Origin: Hymenochaete sp. R1
Lineage: Eukaryota; Basidiomycota; Agaricomycetes; Hymenochaetales; Hymenochaetaceae
NCBI GenBank assembly: GCA_019400425.1
Contig: JAFREE010000120.1
Coordinates: forward strand, 1 to 64,000
DNA length: 64,000 bases
Direction: 5' to 3'
Shown here: piece by piece, positions 20,520 to 32,100 of the stretch
Position numbering within the stretch: the stretch's first letter is position 1
Layout of the letters: each line of letters begins with the position of its first letter
Notes under the pieces: model-generated
The model's input: the letters and a program-made list of their open reading frames with translations, nothing else
What the model was told of the DNA's origin: nothing
Database searches by the model: none
Position numbers and translations under genes: made by a program

Positions 20520-23500
20520 AGACGATGTCTCTTTTAAGGGCAGCGGTGAGCATCTCACAAAGAATGCTCCTGGTTTTATTGCTAATGCGCCGACGAACAA
20601 TCAGGACCCTCGTCATTCTGCTAGCCCTCCTAACCTCAAACGCAGTAAACATAGCGGAAGCACAAGCGCATCTGCGAGCACCCAACCCTCATCTCCAAAG
20701 ACTTTCTCCCAATCTCCCTCTCCCTCATCGGGCTCAACGTCTTTGGGAAGCCCGAGTACAGCACCAACATCAACTGCTAACGCTTCGACGCCAGTCATGC
20801 CGAGCAACGAGGAGGTGGAGGCGGTGATCAAGATGGCGACCTCGACTCGGCCTACGCCTGACGGGCGTCCGCCACCGGGAAAGGACACTCGCACTCAGCT
20901 GTATGTCGGAAACGTACGTCCTCTTTCAACTCATCATTTTCTCTCTGCTTTCAAAGTTTTTTTTGTCTGTGTCGGAAGAAGAGCATATGTTTGTTTTTTG
21001 TATGTCATATATCGTGCGAAACGCGCTCGGCTTTCACGGTTGGCGCTTCGTCCGTGTTCTGTAATCTCTACCAAACTCTCTTTCGGCATTGCGACCACGC
21101 TGTGGAGCTCAGCTCTTCGGTCTCTTTTCTTCCGTTACAGCCTCCTTCGTCATCGTTATTCTCCCGCATTCTTCCTTCTCCGAATTCACCACGCCGCGCA
21201 GTTCAACACCCTTCTGTCGCTTCTCGTTTATCATGGTTTCTATTGCATTTATGTTTACAATTCACGAAGTCTTCCTTTAGTCTCAATATGCTGATGTTTC
21301 CGCTTGACTTTATCATAGCTTCCATACCGGGTTCGCTGGCAAGATCTCAAAGATCTCTTCCGTCGTTCCGGTACGGTTCTGCGGGCGGACGTCTCTCTTA
21401 CTCCCGACAATCGCTCCCGTGGATATGGCACAGTTCTCCTCGCATCTGCAGAGGATGCTGGTCGCGCCGTCGACATGTTCAATAGTTACTCGTGGCAAGG
21501 TCGGATATTAGAAGTCCGACTTGACCGATTAGGTGCCGTCCCCGGCGCACCTGCTGCAGAGATGGATTCGGGAATGATTGGTGCGGGGAACATGGCCGCT
21601 GCGGCTGCTTTAGGCGGTATCGGTTTAGGTGCAAGTGTTAATGGAATGGGAGGAGTTGGAACTGGAGGAGGATTACAGGTCCCTTCACCTCACCCTGCCC
21701 TTTCACTTACGGCGCACAATCTCGGACTGGGAGGAAGTATGAGTTTGCCTGGGTCTTCTGGGACGGCGGCAGGGCCGAGCGTACCGAACACCGCTGCTTC
21801 GACTTCTGCAGCGCTTTCGCCTTCGACGATGTTATCGGCAGCGGCTGCGCTCAGCTCATTGGCACAACAGCAACAAGCAGCTTCACCTCTCAGCACCAAC
21901 CTGTTCGCGCAGCAAGTACAGCAGAAGCAGCAACAGATATATAAAGAACAAGAAGAGCTTTTAATAGCTACAGAACAAGTATTAGCGGCGCAAGCCGAAG
22001 CGCAATCGAACGCAGCTGCTCGATCTAACCTTCTGAGCCCGAACGTTGCCAGTGGGCTAGGGTCAGGATTATCTAGTGCTGTGGGGAGTCCGATGCCGAA
22101 TCTCGATCAGCTCTCGTATAGTGGATACGGGTCACTGGGTGGGCGGAGTTTAGGCGAGATTGGGGCCGGCGGCGAAGGGATGACAAGCTTTAATGGATCG
22201 AGGCCTGCATCGAATCTAGGAATGCGAAGTTTGTTTGTTGGGAATGTAAGTATCCTTTGCTTCTTCAATAAGTCACCCGTCCGTGTGCTAAAGACGTCTT
22301 GATGTTTCTATCATTGTGATTGGCCCTATAGTTGCCGTTCCACTGTCAGTGGCAGGACTTGAAAGATTTGTTCCGGCAAGCGGGGACTATCGTACGAGCG
22401 GATGTTTCGTTGGGTCCTGATGGGCGGTCGAGAGGGTTCGGAACAGTTTCGTTCGCGAACGAGATCGATGCTGAAAGGGCGGTTGCGATGTTTAACGGGT
22501 GAGTTAACACCTTTCTTTGGCTTACTAGCTTAGTGCTCGGAACAAGTCTAATATGACACTATCTGGCAGCTTTGACTACAACGGCAGAGTACTCAAAGTA
22601 CATTATGACCGTTTCAGCGCCCAATCTCCACTTCCACCACAAGCGTACTCGTCCCTCGGCATGTCCTCTTCCCATGCTACACCTGTCCAGCCTGCCGCGA
22701 CTTCAACGCAAGCTGCTCTTCTCCAAGCTGCTCAACTCCGGCAACTCGTCAATGGATGCCAACCGGATGTGCGGAATATGTCACAGAATCAAAGTCAAAC
22801 TTCGCCTGCTTCAGGATTGGCGTATCTGCAATCCCTAGAGTCGAGGGCGAACTCGGCTCAAGGTGCTCTTGCAGCTTTGCATGAGCAATTTGGGACGACT
22901 TCGATGGGTGCAGGCGTGAATGCAATCAACCTGAATGAAGGGACTGCATTTGAGAGGGGTAGTCTTGTAAACTCGCCTGTAACTAAGTCGCCGCTTGCTG
23001 GTACTGGTGTGGGTGTGAGTCCGACGATTATGGAGAGGAGACATAGTAAGGCGAGTTCGACGCTTCCACCTGCCTTAGGTCATGGACCGATTGGAGGTGA
23101 CTCAGGATCGGCGAGTGCGGCTTCGAGTCGGCCTGGGACGAGTGGAGGGGGCGGGTTCGCATTGGTGCCCGATGGGACGAACGTCAAACATCACTCTACT
23201 TTTGCCGACAGCGATGGGAAGGACGGGGAAAGGTCGAATGTTACGGTGCCGGCGCCTGGCATATTGGCAAGGGCAAACACGTTAGGAACGGGCCCGAATG
23301 TCGTGCTGGAGACATCGGCATCGCCTGTTATTGCAACAAGGCCGGCCAAGTCATTACCGACTTCGTCAATGGCAGTACCAACAAAGAATACCACCGCTGC
23401 GGGAACGTCTGCGCCCTCAGAACCGAGAAAGGAAAAAGCATACGCGACATCATCGACATCGACAACGAAACCGAGCAAGGCGTCCACACAGCCCTCTTCG

Positions 23501-25051
23501 TCTTCAACCTCTCCTCGAACCTCGCATCCCGCTCATCCAGGACCTATTTCCCTGCCCCCTCCTGCACCCGTTGGCCCTTTCCCTCAGTTCTCCCCTCACC
23601 ATGCCTTCTCTCCTTCTGCGCACCCTGTGTCGCCTTACGTCTACCCCGCAGGCTACGCCTATGGGCCAATGAGTCCATCCATTTATTCCCTACCACCGCA
23701 CATGCAGCTGCAATACCAACAAGTCATGACCCCTCACGGGCTTCCACCAATCACGCCGAGTATGCCGAGCTTCTCGTTCGTTCCGCAGCCGAGCCCTGGG
23801 ATGGGTCCCATGTGGGGTGTGGTGGCTAATCCGGGGGCTGGGGCACAGAGAGGGAGCAGTGCGATTCCTCCGACGCCGGACGAAGGTGGTGTACTGAATG
23901 GATCAGAAAAGGAAGAAGGGAATGGGGACAGTTCTGGTTTTAATGGGGCGAATGCGACGGGAACAGGGGAGAGAACGGCGTATCAGCACGATGCGCGCTC
24001 CATGCAACAGCAGCACCAACCACAACCACAACAAATGATGGGCATGTACGCTCATGCCCCACACCCGGGAATGCCAGCAATGATGTCTCCGCCGTTACAT
24101 ATGCATCTCCCAACTCATGTCTCTCACGGTGGGCACGTCTTCCAGCCCTTCACGCCTGGCGCGACGCTTTCTCCTGGTGTGTTCTTCCGTCCTGATCCTC
24201 ATGGAGGGAACGGTGCGGGTGCGGGACATCGCGCTGGGGCGGGTTCGCAACTTAACCAAGCTGTGGGAAGCCCGTTGTGGAATAGTCAAACGGCGGCGGC
24301 GGCAGCGGCATACTATGCACATGCTGGAGGTAGTCAGCCTGGGAGTCCTTATTATGCACCTGCGCCTGGTGCTGGGTGGGCGTATGGACCTCCACCGGGG
24401 TATACTCAAGGACAAGGACAGAACCAGGGACAAGGTCAACAGCAAACGCAAGGTCAAGGTCAGGGAGAGGAAGGATACTTCCCTTCAATGCCATCGATGT
24501 CGAGGCAGGAAGACTACTTCCCGCCTGTGCCGTTGGGAAGCTCGGGCCTCGCGAACGAGATATTGAGAGATGGTAGCAAAATGCGAGAGACGGAGCAGGA
24601 GCAAGGACAGGACCAAAGAGCGTATGAAGATAAGAGAGAAGGGAGCGCAGAGAGCTGGCGGTCGTGCGATGAGACGGTGGGGAATCTGACGAGCGAGATC
24701 AGCGCGTTGTCACTAAACAGTATCGCTACCACCGCGGACTCGACTTCTTCAGGGACCTTGAGTTCCGCGCAGTCGGGCAAGCCGCAGCTATCGAAACAAT
24801 CATCCTCGCCGTCTTACGCTGCGATCGCCTCCGTCAACGCTACCCGCCCCGGCCGTGCGTATTCGATGTCTTCGACCGGTTCCGGCGATGGATTAGACGA
24901 GGGGATGGGTGCGATCGGGCCCGCGCAGAGGCATTACAGTATGAACGCCGGTGCAGGGACCGGGAAAGCTGGGAGGCCAATTGGGCCTCAAAAAACGCTG
25001 AGCGACGAGGGTACGCGGGAACGTGAGAGGGATGTGATGACGAGATCGTGA
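20520..25051 (+). CDS. Two-RRM RNA-binding protein with long low-complexity tail (Gbp2/Hrb1-like domain)
   Basis: Exons seen: about 20520-20913, 21319-22245, 22332-22498, 22570-25051 (about 1,320 aa plus the first residues). The initiating exon was not found: the frame through 20520 has no ATG after the preceding stop, so a small upstream exon joined at an acceptor near 20519 is needed. The first RRM runs across the first intron: QLYVGN then LPYRVRWQDLKDLFR, RADVSLTPDNRSRGYGTV, MFNSYSWQGR. The second is LFVGN then LPFHCQWQDLKDLFR, ADVSLGPDGRSRGFGTVSF, FNGFDYNGRVLKVHYDRF. Introns interrupt both RRMs at the same place after RNP2, which suggests the domains arose by duplication. The linker and tail are rich in Ala, Gln, Gly, Pro and Ser, with a GQGQ repeat near 24410-24470. 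Probably a nuclear mRNA-binding or export factor. Confidence 0.8.
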
Positions 25052-25716
25052 TGCGTTGTGTTTGTTAGACGAGTAGATGCTTTTGATTTGTATGTTTGTC
25101 TGTTTTGACTAACATGTCGACTTTTCATTTCATTCTTTTATTTCCATCTTTTGACGGTTCCTTTTCTCTGCGTGTTTCTTGCTCCTGTCCTTTTCTCCTT
25201 CCTTTTTCATTGTCCCCCTCCATCCATTCATTTTTGCCTTTAACGGGATTTTCATTACAACTTGGAAGGAGTCTTAGCTATTAGTGTCGTGAGGGAATAC
25301 AGGCTTGGAACTTTCTTTATGTGTTTTCTTTTCTTCTCTACTCATTCCATTTTATCTATATCCTTTTTTGACCTTTCTTCACTTCCGCCCTTTCCCTTCT
25401 CTTATCAGCAGCAAGTATCCTTTCCCATTCCATTCCAATCGTCACGCTATCGCTATCGTTTTCAGTGCTCTGCAGCTCTTCCTTTTTCCTCATTTTATAT
25501 GGCCTCAGCTCTCGACTCAATCCCTTGGTCTTGTATTTACATCCCTTGAACCCTTTCATTCGTCAATGTCCATGTTTACTTGTAAATAGTAGATGATGAA
25601 GATGAAGACTCTATTTGAGCTGCAAAGTTGACGCGCAATCTATCTGCTAGGCACGATCGTAACAATATGACTTGAAGGACGCAGAACTTATTACTTATTC
25701 GTTGAGCAAACCTTTC
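25052..25716. other. Convergent intergenic region
   Basis: T- and C-rich sequence between the 3' ends of the RRM gene and the esterase gene. No coding signal was seen. Confidence 0.5.
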
Positions 25717-26813
25717 CTAAGTCTTCTGCTGTTTAGACGCAGAAGATCTTTCCGCTTCCAGACGACGCTTTCGCCGAGTGTTCTCGAGCGGTTCCTTCAT
25801 TGGATCGCCGTTAACGAATCTCCATCTTCAAAACAAAGATATCATTTTCAGCCATCGTCCTTCGACACTTGCACAACGGGTGTAAATGCAAACGCGCTTA
25901 CCTCGGGAAGCTCCACTTCTCGTCACTCGGGACGAGCTCAGGAATTTCTTTCTTGATGAACTCCGTTAGCGCTTGATACACAAGCTAAAAATGAAGGTGT
26001 TAGAGTATTGAACAAAACAGGACTCGAATAGGGCAGGTGAAGGGCGTTTAGAGAGGTTGCGCACCTCATGTCCTTTGTCAGTGAAGTGAAGGCCGTCTCT
26101 GAGGTATGGATCAAGCCCCTCCTGACTTTGGCCTGCTTTCCTGTAAAACACATCCCACAGATCCAATAAATAAACTTTCGTGTCATCTGCAGCAGCTTCC
26201 TTCACCACGTCCCGAACACTCGAGACGTAAGGTTTCAAAGCCTCGAAGGAGCGGTTCGGCAGCCCGTGCTTTGCCATCTTGTCGTCAAAGACGGGCGGTG
26301 GCGTGAAGAGCACGATGTAGGCGTCTTTCGCGCACTCGGACTCACGGGCAAGTTTGATGAGGTGTGTGAGGTTGGATTTGTATTTTTCGAGTGGGACGTG
26401 TTGTTTTTCGCCTTTGGGGACCATGTCGTTCGAGCCGAAACAGATGGTCAGTAAACGGACTTTCTGGACTGCGTTTTGCGAGAAGTACTTTGGAGAAGGG
26501 AGGTTAGAGACGGTGGACGGGTGAGGGATCATGATGAAGCATCGACTGACCTTCTTGGCGATGGGAATGATCCATTCGGTGTTGTACCCTATAAATCCTC
26601 GATTGATGACATCCAGGAACCTTGCATAGTCCTCTGTAGAAGAAAAGCAGAACGATTTTTTTTAAGAAAACGGAGTACGCTGATGAAGAATAAGAGCAAT
26701 TTGAACTTACGAGCGACACGAACGGTCCATCCGCCCATCTGCCACTGAAGCCCGTCCTCAGTCAACGAGTCTCCGAATGTTACGATAGAATCTTGCACGT
26801 GCGGCGTGGACAT
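25717..26813 (-). CDS. IAH1: GDSL/SGNH esterase, isoamyl acetate-hydrolysing esterase type
   Basis: Five exons on the minus strand: 26711-26813, 26551-26633, 26065-26487, 25902-25984, 25717-25825 (266 aa). SGNH blocks are all present: VTFGDSLTE with the nucleophile Ser, GFIGYNTEW (block II Gly), CFGSNDM (block III Asn), and the catalytic Asp-x2-His in DGLHFTDKGH. In yeast Iah1 hydrolyses acetate esters such as isoamyl acetate. The final short exon adds a very basic tail (NTRRKRRLEAERSS) after the usual end of the fold, which could direct the protein to the nucleus or bind acidic partners. No signal peptide; probably intracellular. Confidence 0.9.
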
Positions 26814-28100
26814 GTCTTCCAAATTAGCGATATGAAGGGAGGCCGATGACGTCGAACGGAATAGTGCAAGAATGGTGAACGAGAGTGGACCATCGTTTGG
26901 TCCCTTCTACCGTGTTGCATGGACGCAAAGATGCAAAAAAGGACAGCTTTGCAGTTTCTTGATTACTCCCGATGAGTTGGTGCAATTGGCAAAAGCTCGT
27001 CTAGAGTCTATCATCGCACAAGTAGGCCCTTGCGGAAGTGTAAGCAAAGATGTGTTGGTTTCAAGGGCGTACCAGTAGAGTCAAGCCATTGGAAATTAAG
27101 AATGAGATACTTGAGGAGGATGGATGGGGTGGATGGCCACGGTGGAGGTCGCGTGCAGAGTTAGTTCCGCGATGACTGGATATAATGATCTGTCTTCTTG
27201 CCCAAATTTCAACTCGACACCATTGACCGTCATCAAGCCTCGCTAAGCTCGTTTCATGGGGATCTCGAGTACGAAAGATGTACGTTGGCAAAGATAGCAG
27301 TAGCAGGTCTTCTGGTTGGCTTGCATACGGTGCTCCAGCCTGAGCCAGAGTGAATCGTGACACACAGGCGAGAAGTCTGGAAGGTCCTCCTCGAGTATTT
27401 CATTGAAATCTTGGGCTCCTCAAGCTCTCTTCTTGCGTGAGTCAAGACAAGTGGTTAGAATGAAAATCATTCCTCGTACCTACGTTTCTTCATCGTAGCC
27501 GCAGATGACGCTTTCCCACGGGTCTCGCTTACTCAGCTTAGCTAACACTGAATCGTACAACCTCGTTGCTCTTCTCTTTACCATGAGCTCGTCTGCTTCC
27601 GACTTTTGCTTGCTCTATCTATACTCTTCGCTCTAAATTTCTGATTGAGGACCTCCGCTATTGTATCTAATAGTTAATCACCGATACAAGATCACTCATT
27701 CAAACAGGGACATGTCGACAAATCCTGCCTGACCTTGATCCACAAGCTGATGAATAACTTAGAGCGGATGTGATCTGGACGTGACTTCTGTATCCAATTG
27801 TCAACCCCAATGGTAGACAGAAGCAGACCTTCCTTCGAAATTCACCCTGCAATGATCCAGCATGGCGTGAAGTACTCTTCCGACCACTTCTCGACATCAC
27901 CCGACTGAAAGAATAAAATCGCTTCAATCCCTACTTCCGTCAGATATTCGGATATTCCAGGGTATGTACGCTCTGATTTCGTTCATTTTTTATCCCGCTG
28001 ATGTGGACTTGGGCGAGTAGGCCACCGCCGGTTGTGGAAACATAGCTCAAGGTCGAGATATAGTAGCATCAACGTTGGCAGTCTGACGTACCGGATCATA
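26814..28100. other. Intergenic region, no confident gene
   Basis: Several short open frames exist on both strands (for example 26872-27078 plus) but none shows family motifs or convincing splice continuity. The right end leads into a possible kinase relic. Confidence 0.4.
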
Positions 28101-28129
28101 AGTACAGAGCCATAGTTGTATACGTTGAG

Positions 28130-28546
28130 CTCGCCGGCGGAACGCTCGGCGCAGGATTGTTACCGGAAGGTCAGATTGCTGCCAGGTCGTTCATGTACTG
28201 GACCCTGGCTCCAGGGAGTACATATTCGAAGCGATTCGACTGGGAGTCTTTCATGTGGGTATTTATCTGGATTACCTGCAGACTTGAACCTGGTTGTGCC
28301 AATGAGAACAGCGAAATGTTGAGCCGACAACCCAGTAGCGATCGTGCTACCCTTCAAGAAAATAAGAGAACTATCCTCCTGGCCAATATTGTAGCGATTC
28401 ATCATTCAGCGCATAATACGGCGACATACTGTGATGTTGGGTTTAATGATATTCTCTCCTTCGAGCCTGAGGCTGCTGCTGCTGAACGCTCTAAGCGTAA
28501 CTTCGCGGAAAGAAGAGCACAATTGTTCGGAAGACCTACAGATTAA
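28130..28546 (+). pseudogene. Possible FunK1-type fungal kinase C-terminal fragment
   Basis: An open frame contains RFDWESFMWVFIWITCRL, resembling the DxESFxxVLLWI stretch of FunK1 fungal-specific protein kinases, where it follows a GTxxFMA segment. A degraded SFMYWTL segment precedes it at a plausible distance. No glycine loop, catalytic loop or DFG was found upstream, so if the relationship is real only the C-lobe remains. The assignment rests on one motif. Confidence 0.3.
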
Positions 28547-29401
28547 CCGCTACTTCGGAATCAAGTATCTCACAGAGTCTTATGGGAGATCCTCCGGAAC
28601 AACGATGTACGTTTCTCTTAGATATATATTTAAATTATGATCCTAGGATGCACTGAATCAGAACTTATAGGACACATTCACCTGTTAACGCCTGTGTAAG
28701 GACAGTGCGTGCACTATCTAAAGACGTGCAGTGGAGGACTGTGATTTACGTACGTGTATAGATATGGTACAGATTGGGTGTTCAAGTTTGTGATATTGCA
28801 CGAAACAAGCACTGTGTCCATGGTGGTAAATTTATTCCGGAGATGCAGTCATTCGTTACGCCAACTAGGCCGAGAAGCAAATGTAAATCCGAGGTAGTAA
28901 ATCCCCCGAAGTTTATCTCCTAGTTACGGTGCGAATCATTTTCAAAGTGCGTTCGAGCGAATTGCTATTAGCTGCATCACCAGGCCCGAACTCGCTTGAT
29001 GCTTACCGTTAGTCTTCAGTTTACATGGAAACGCAGAGATCCCACATTCGTCTTGCTCTTGGTCATGGTCACTGTAACCTTCCTCGCGGTCCTTTTCACT
29101 CGATGTCCGTGCGATTTGACGCGTCGGGAAGAACGTCCGAGTGGTCTCCCGATGCCGGCTTCGTAACATGGGGGAGAGGGGAGGAGAATATAAAGGCACG
29201 GTTAATAGGGTCGGTCAAGTGTCCCAGGTTTCCCATTTCATTCCCTCGTTTTCTTCTGCCTGACCCATCCCTTTCGATTCGCTGACAGGTTCAGTGTTTT
29301 GATCTTTGACTTCACTTTGATTATTTTATCTATCTTTTTGCACGGCCCATTCTTTCCACAACTACTCGCCTCGAGATAATTAAACCAAGTACTATATAAA
29401 C
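28547..29401. other. Upstream region of the small secreted protein gene
   Basis: No gene seen. It contains a probable TATA box at 29189-29195 for the gene at 29402. Confidence 0.5.
29189..29195 (+). promoter_or_regulatory. TATA box of the small secreted protein gene
   Basis: ATATAAAG-type element about 210 bases before ATG 29402. A second TATA-like string lies directly before the ATG (29393-29399) but is too close to act as its promoter. Confidence 0.4.
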
Positions 29402-29980
29402 ATGTTTTTCTCGCGCATCGCCTTCGTCGTCGCCCTCGCTGTGTCCAGCACGCTCGGTGCACCGCTCTCCTCCCGGCAAGAAAAGGTCTCGAACGTCGTT
29501 TGCGGTGACGGAGCGTGAGTACTGTGCTCCATTCACGTCGTTGATCAGAGCCTAACGTTCTCCCCAAATTCCCCCTTTTTTTAATCTTAACTCTCTCCAT
29601 CCCACAGAGCACTCGACTTCCACACCGTGAACGTCGCACAGCTCCAAATTTGCGGGGGCATTGCGGGGACGATCCAGAAGTGCCAGGGTTCGCCGACGAG
29701 CACGACCGGTGTCTCGGACAATGCGCAGTTCAGCATCACACCCGTCGAGGCGGGCGCGACGATCAACATTTCGAAGGGCCGATGGGAGCGTACGTCTCCT
29801 TTCCAGCTAGTTCACGTTAAGTTTAAACGTAATACTGACCGATGCTTTTGTTGTATGTGTTGTGATATAGAGGGTATCAAGGCGGCGTTCGCTCAGTGTG
29901 GACAGGGTCAGCCGTTCACTGCGACTTTTGCAGGTGGTGCGAGTACAGGAGATGTCAATGTTTCCCTCGAAGAAATTTGA
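29402..29980 (+). CDS. Small secreted protein, function unknown
   Basis: Three exons, 29402-29514, 29608-29789, 29871-29980, giving 134 aa. The N-terminus MFFSRIAFVVALAVSSTLGA is a classical signal peptide with cleavage expected after the Ala-rich end; a dibasic-like SSRQEK follows and may be a Kex2-type processing region. The mature part has four cysteines (VVCGDG, QICGG, KCQG, QCGQG), even in number and suitable for two disulfides, and a beta-rich FTATFAGGASTGDVNVSLEEI end. Proteins of this size and layout are common among secreted proteins of basidiomycetes, some effector-like. No catalytic motif was recognised. Confidence 0.75.
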
Positions 29981-30312
29981 TGCTCAATTACGTCGCGCGG
30001 ATGGGCCATCAAAAAGGGAGTGGTAATGAGTTGAGACGGGCATTTTCTTTTGGGTCTTTGGCGTTGTTATGAACCTGTACAGAACCTTGGGTTTGGTTGG
30101 GATTTATACCTCACAATATCTTCTGTTTTTCATGGGCTCGCGATTCGTCACCTTCATGGCGCTGTAGGTGTATATTGAACCAGCTGATGGCGCCTTCAGT
30201 TCAAATTTCGACAATGAATTTAGGAGCAGAAGCACGCACGGTATACTTCAAGCGATAGAGATGAGTGTTACACGCCTAACGCCTGTCGATAAATTACCGG
30301 CACAGGTAATTT
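29981..30312. other. Convergent intergenic region
   Basis: Between the 3' ends of the secreted protein gene and DAM1. Nothing else was seen. Confidence 0.5.
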
Positions 30313-31430
30313 TCATTCTGCAACTCCATTCCAGATGTATAGGATGCGGCCCTGTATCAACGGTAAGAAATTGTTAGCAATGTTTGCCAGACTTAAGAGG
30401 ATATCACTTACAGAACTATTGTCCTTCGATACGATCTTTCGATTTATCAAAGCTAATAGGCATTTATTAGCTCGTGCTTGATTGAGTTCGGGAGGCTTGA
30501 CAAAGTTGAGAACTGAAAGGCACGAGTCAAAGGAGATACGCGTCAGCAAAAAAAAATCATAGCTCACTCTCAATACCAGTAGGATTCTCGATGAGAGTTT
30601 CGATAACGGCTTCTACATTGCGGCGGAGAGTCTAGATGGGATTTATTAGCGAAAGCCCTGCTAGCGCGAGATCGAATACACGAACAGGGTCCTGACCGCG
30701 GTATTCAAGGGGAAGATTGGATACCACTTTATCGATGTAAAGCTAATATGAAAGCGAGCAATATTAGACGATATTCTGAAGAATACATTATACCTACGCT
30801 ACGCTCCCTCTTTTCTTTCGCTGTCATCTTCGGCTTCGCTTTCATGACCTTTTTCGTTCCAGTACTTGTCCCTGCATTCTTTAATATACCGCCAGGCTGT
30901 CTCATCTTTGATGCTGGCTCGTTCAGCGCGCTCGCCGTGGTTATGTCATTTGCATTCTGGGCTTCCTCTGCTTCCAAAGCAGCAGCTCGTTCAGCTTCAG
31001 CAGCTGCCTCTACTGCTGCCCTGAGTGCTGCGTCGGCCGCTTTTGCGTCGTCTTCTGCGCGTTTCTTAGCTAGAGCGTATGATGTATCCGTAGGCGCCTA
31101 CGACCGCGTTCATCGACTTTCATCAGCAACATTATTATAGATTTCAGTATGGGGACATACTTGAGTCCAGTCTGTGGTCAATGCATTCATCTGCATGGCA
31201 TATAGATACGCTGCGAAGCTGTCGTTGAACACTTGGAGTGAGTTGCCGAGGTTCTGCATACGACTGGCATTGGCCTGGAGTGATTCAGCTTCGTCCGCGA
31301 GTTCGGCCATGGCTGGCTCAAGGAATCCTAGCCCAGATGGCGCATCTGGATACGACCCTGACCTGGAAAGCGAGCGAAAAGAGCCCTGCGAGACTCGGCG
31401 AAGAGGTGTGCGCGGAATGTTAGTGGACAT
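30313..31430 (-). CDS. DAM1: DASH/Dam1 complex subunit Dam1
   Basis: Six exons on the minus strand: 31161-31430, 30798-31097, 30686-30742, 30568-30631, 30412-30512, 30313-30351 (276 aa). The Dam1 signature is LEPAMAELADEAESLQANAS followed by FNDSFAAYLYAMQMNALTTDW, matching the LEP...FN.SF..FLYGL.MNA pattern of the family. The protein is part of the ring complex that couples kinetochores to spindle microtubules. After an Ala/Glu-rich coiled stretch and a Lys-rich segment, the C-terminal part (LPLEYRGQDPTLRRNVEAVI, VKPPELNQARANKCLLALIN) is compact and helix-rich. An in-frame ATG at 31457 could extend the start by nine residues; 31430 (MSTNIPRTPLRR) was preferred. It is transcribed away from LSM8. 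Confidence 0.8.
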
Positions 31431-31654
31431 ACGTCGCGGAAATTGTGGAAGCCTCATCAATCAACACAACGGACGGACGGACGCGTACTGGTTGATTGTC
31501 GATCACAAGTAGACCCTCCTCGACGACTCGACTCGATGACCCACCCACCGATTACAACACCCTGAGCGCGCTCGACAACGACGGCAGCCTCGGACACCAC
31601 GCCATCGAAAGTGGGAAACTGTGGACAAGAAACTGAGCTGACTCGAATATCGTA
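31431..31654. promoter_or_regulatory. Shared divergent promoter of DAM1 and LSM8
   Basis: Only about 224 bases separate the two start codons, so both promoters must overlap. No TATA box is evident, in keeping with housekeeping genes. Confidence 0.5.
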
Positions 31655-32100
31655 ATGTCTAGTCTTGCTGGATACGTGGATCGTATGTCCTTCCCCTCCT
31701 CTATGCGATGTTGCATACTTACTTCACTACACAGAGCGAGTGCTGCTGGTGCTGCAAGACGGTCGAACAATTGTCGTAAGATTACAACTTTTACTTCTAC
31801 TCAAATCTGTCTGATGATGTTGTATAGGGTACTTTAGCTGGTTTCGATCAGCGCTCGGACATCGTCCTTGCCGAGTCCGTGGAGCGCATTTACAGTATGG
31901 AGGAAGGCGTGGAGGAAGTACCTTTGGGACTGTACTTGGTCAAGGGGGATCAAATGTGCGCTGCTCTCTACTTCTTCCTTTATGCTCTGGCTAAATGCAT
32001 AGTTTGAAGCTTGCTGATAGGAGAAATTGACGAGGCCATCGACAAATCGGTTGACCTGAGCAACATACGTGCGGAACCCATTGCCCCAATCCGATATTAA
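31655..32100 (+). CDS. LSM8: U6 snRNA-associated Sm-like protein LSm8
   Basis: Four exons, 31655-31682, 31735-31775, 31828-31955, 32010-32100, giving 95 aa, a usual length for LSm8. Sm1 motif: RVLLVLQDGRTIVGTLAGFDQ (first ten residues in one exon). Then VLAESVERIY and VPLGLYLVKGDQILLIGEID, with the LSm8-typical C-terminus DLSNIRAEPIAPI. It replaces LSm1 in the nuclear LSm2-8 ring that binds the U6 snRNA 3' end and serves in splicing. The last acceptor was placed at 32009 because only there does the frame read ILLIGEID. Confidence 0.93.
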
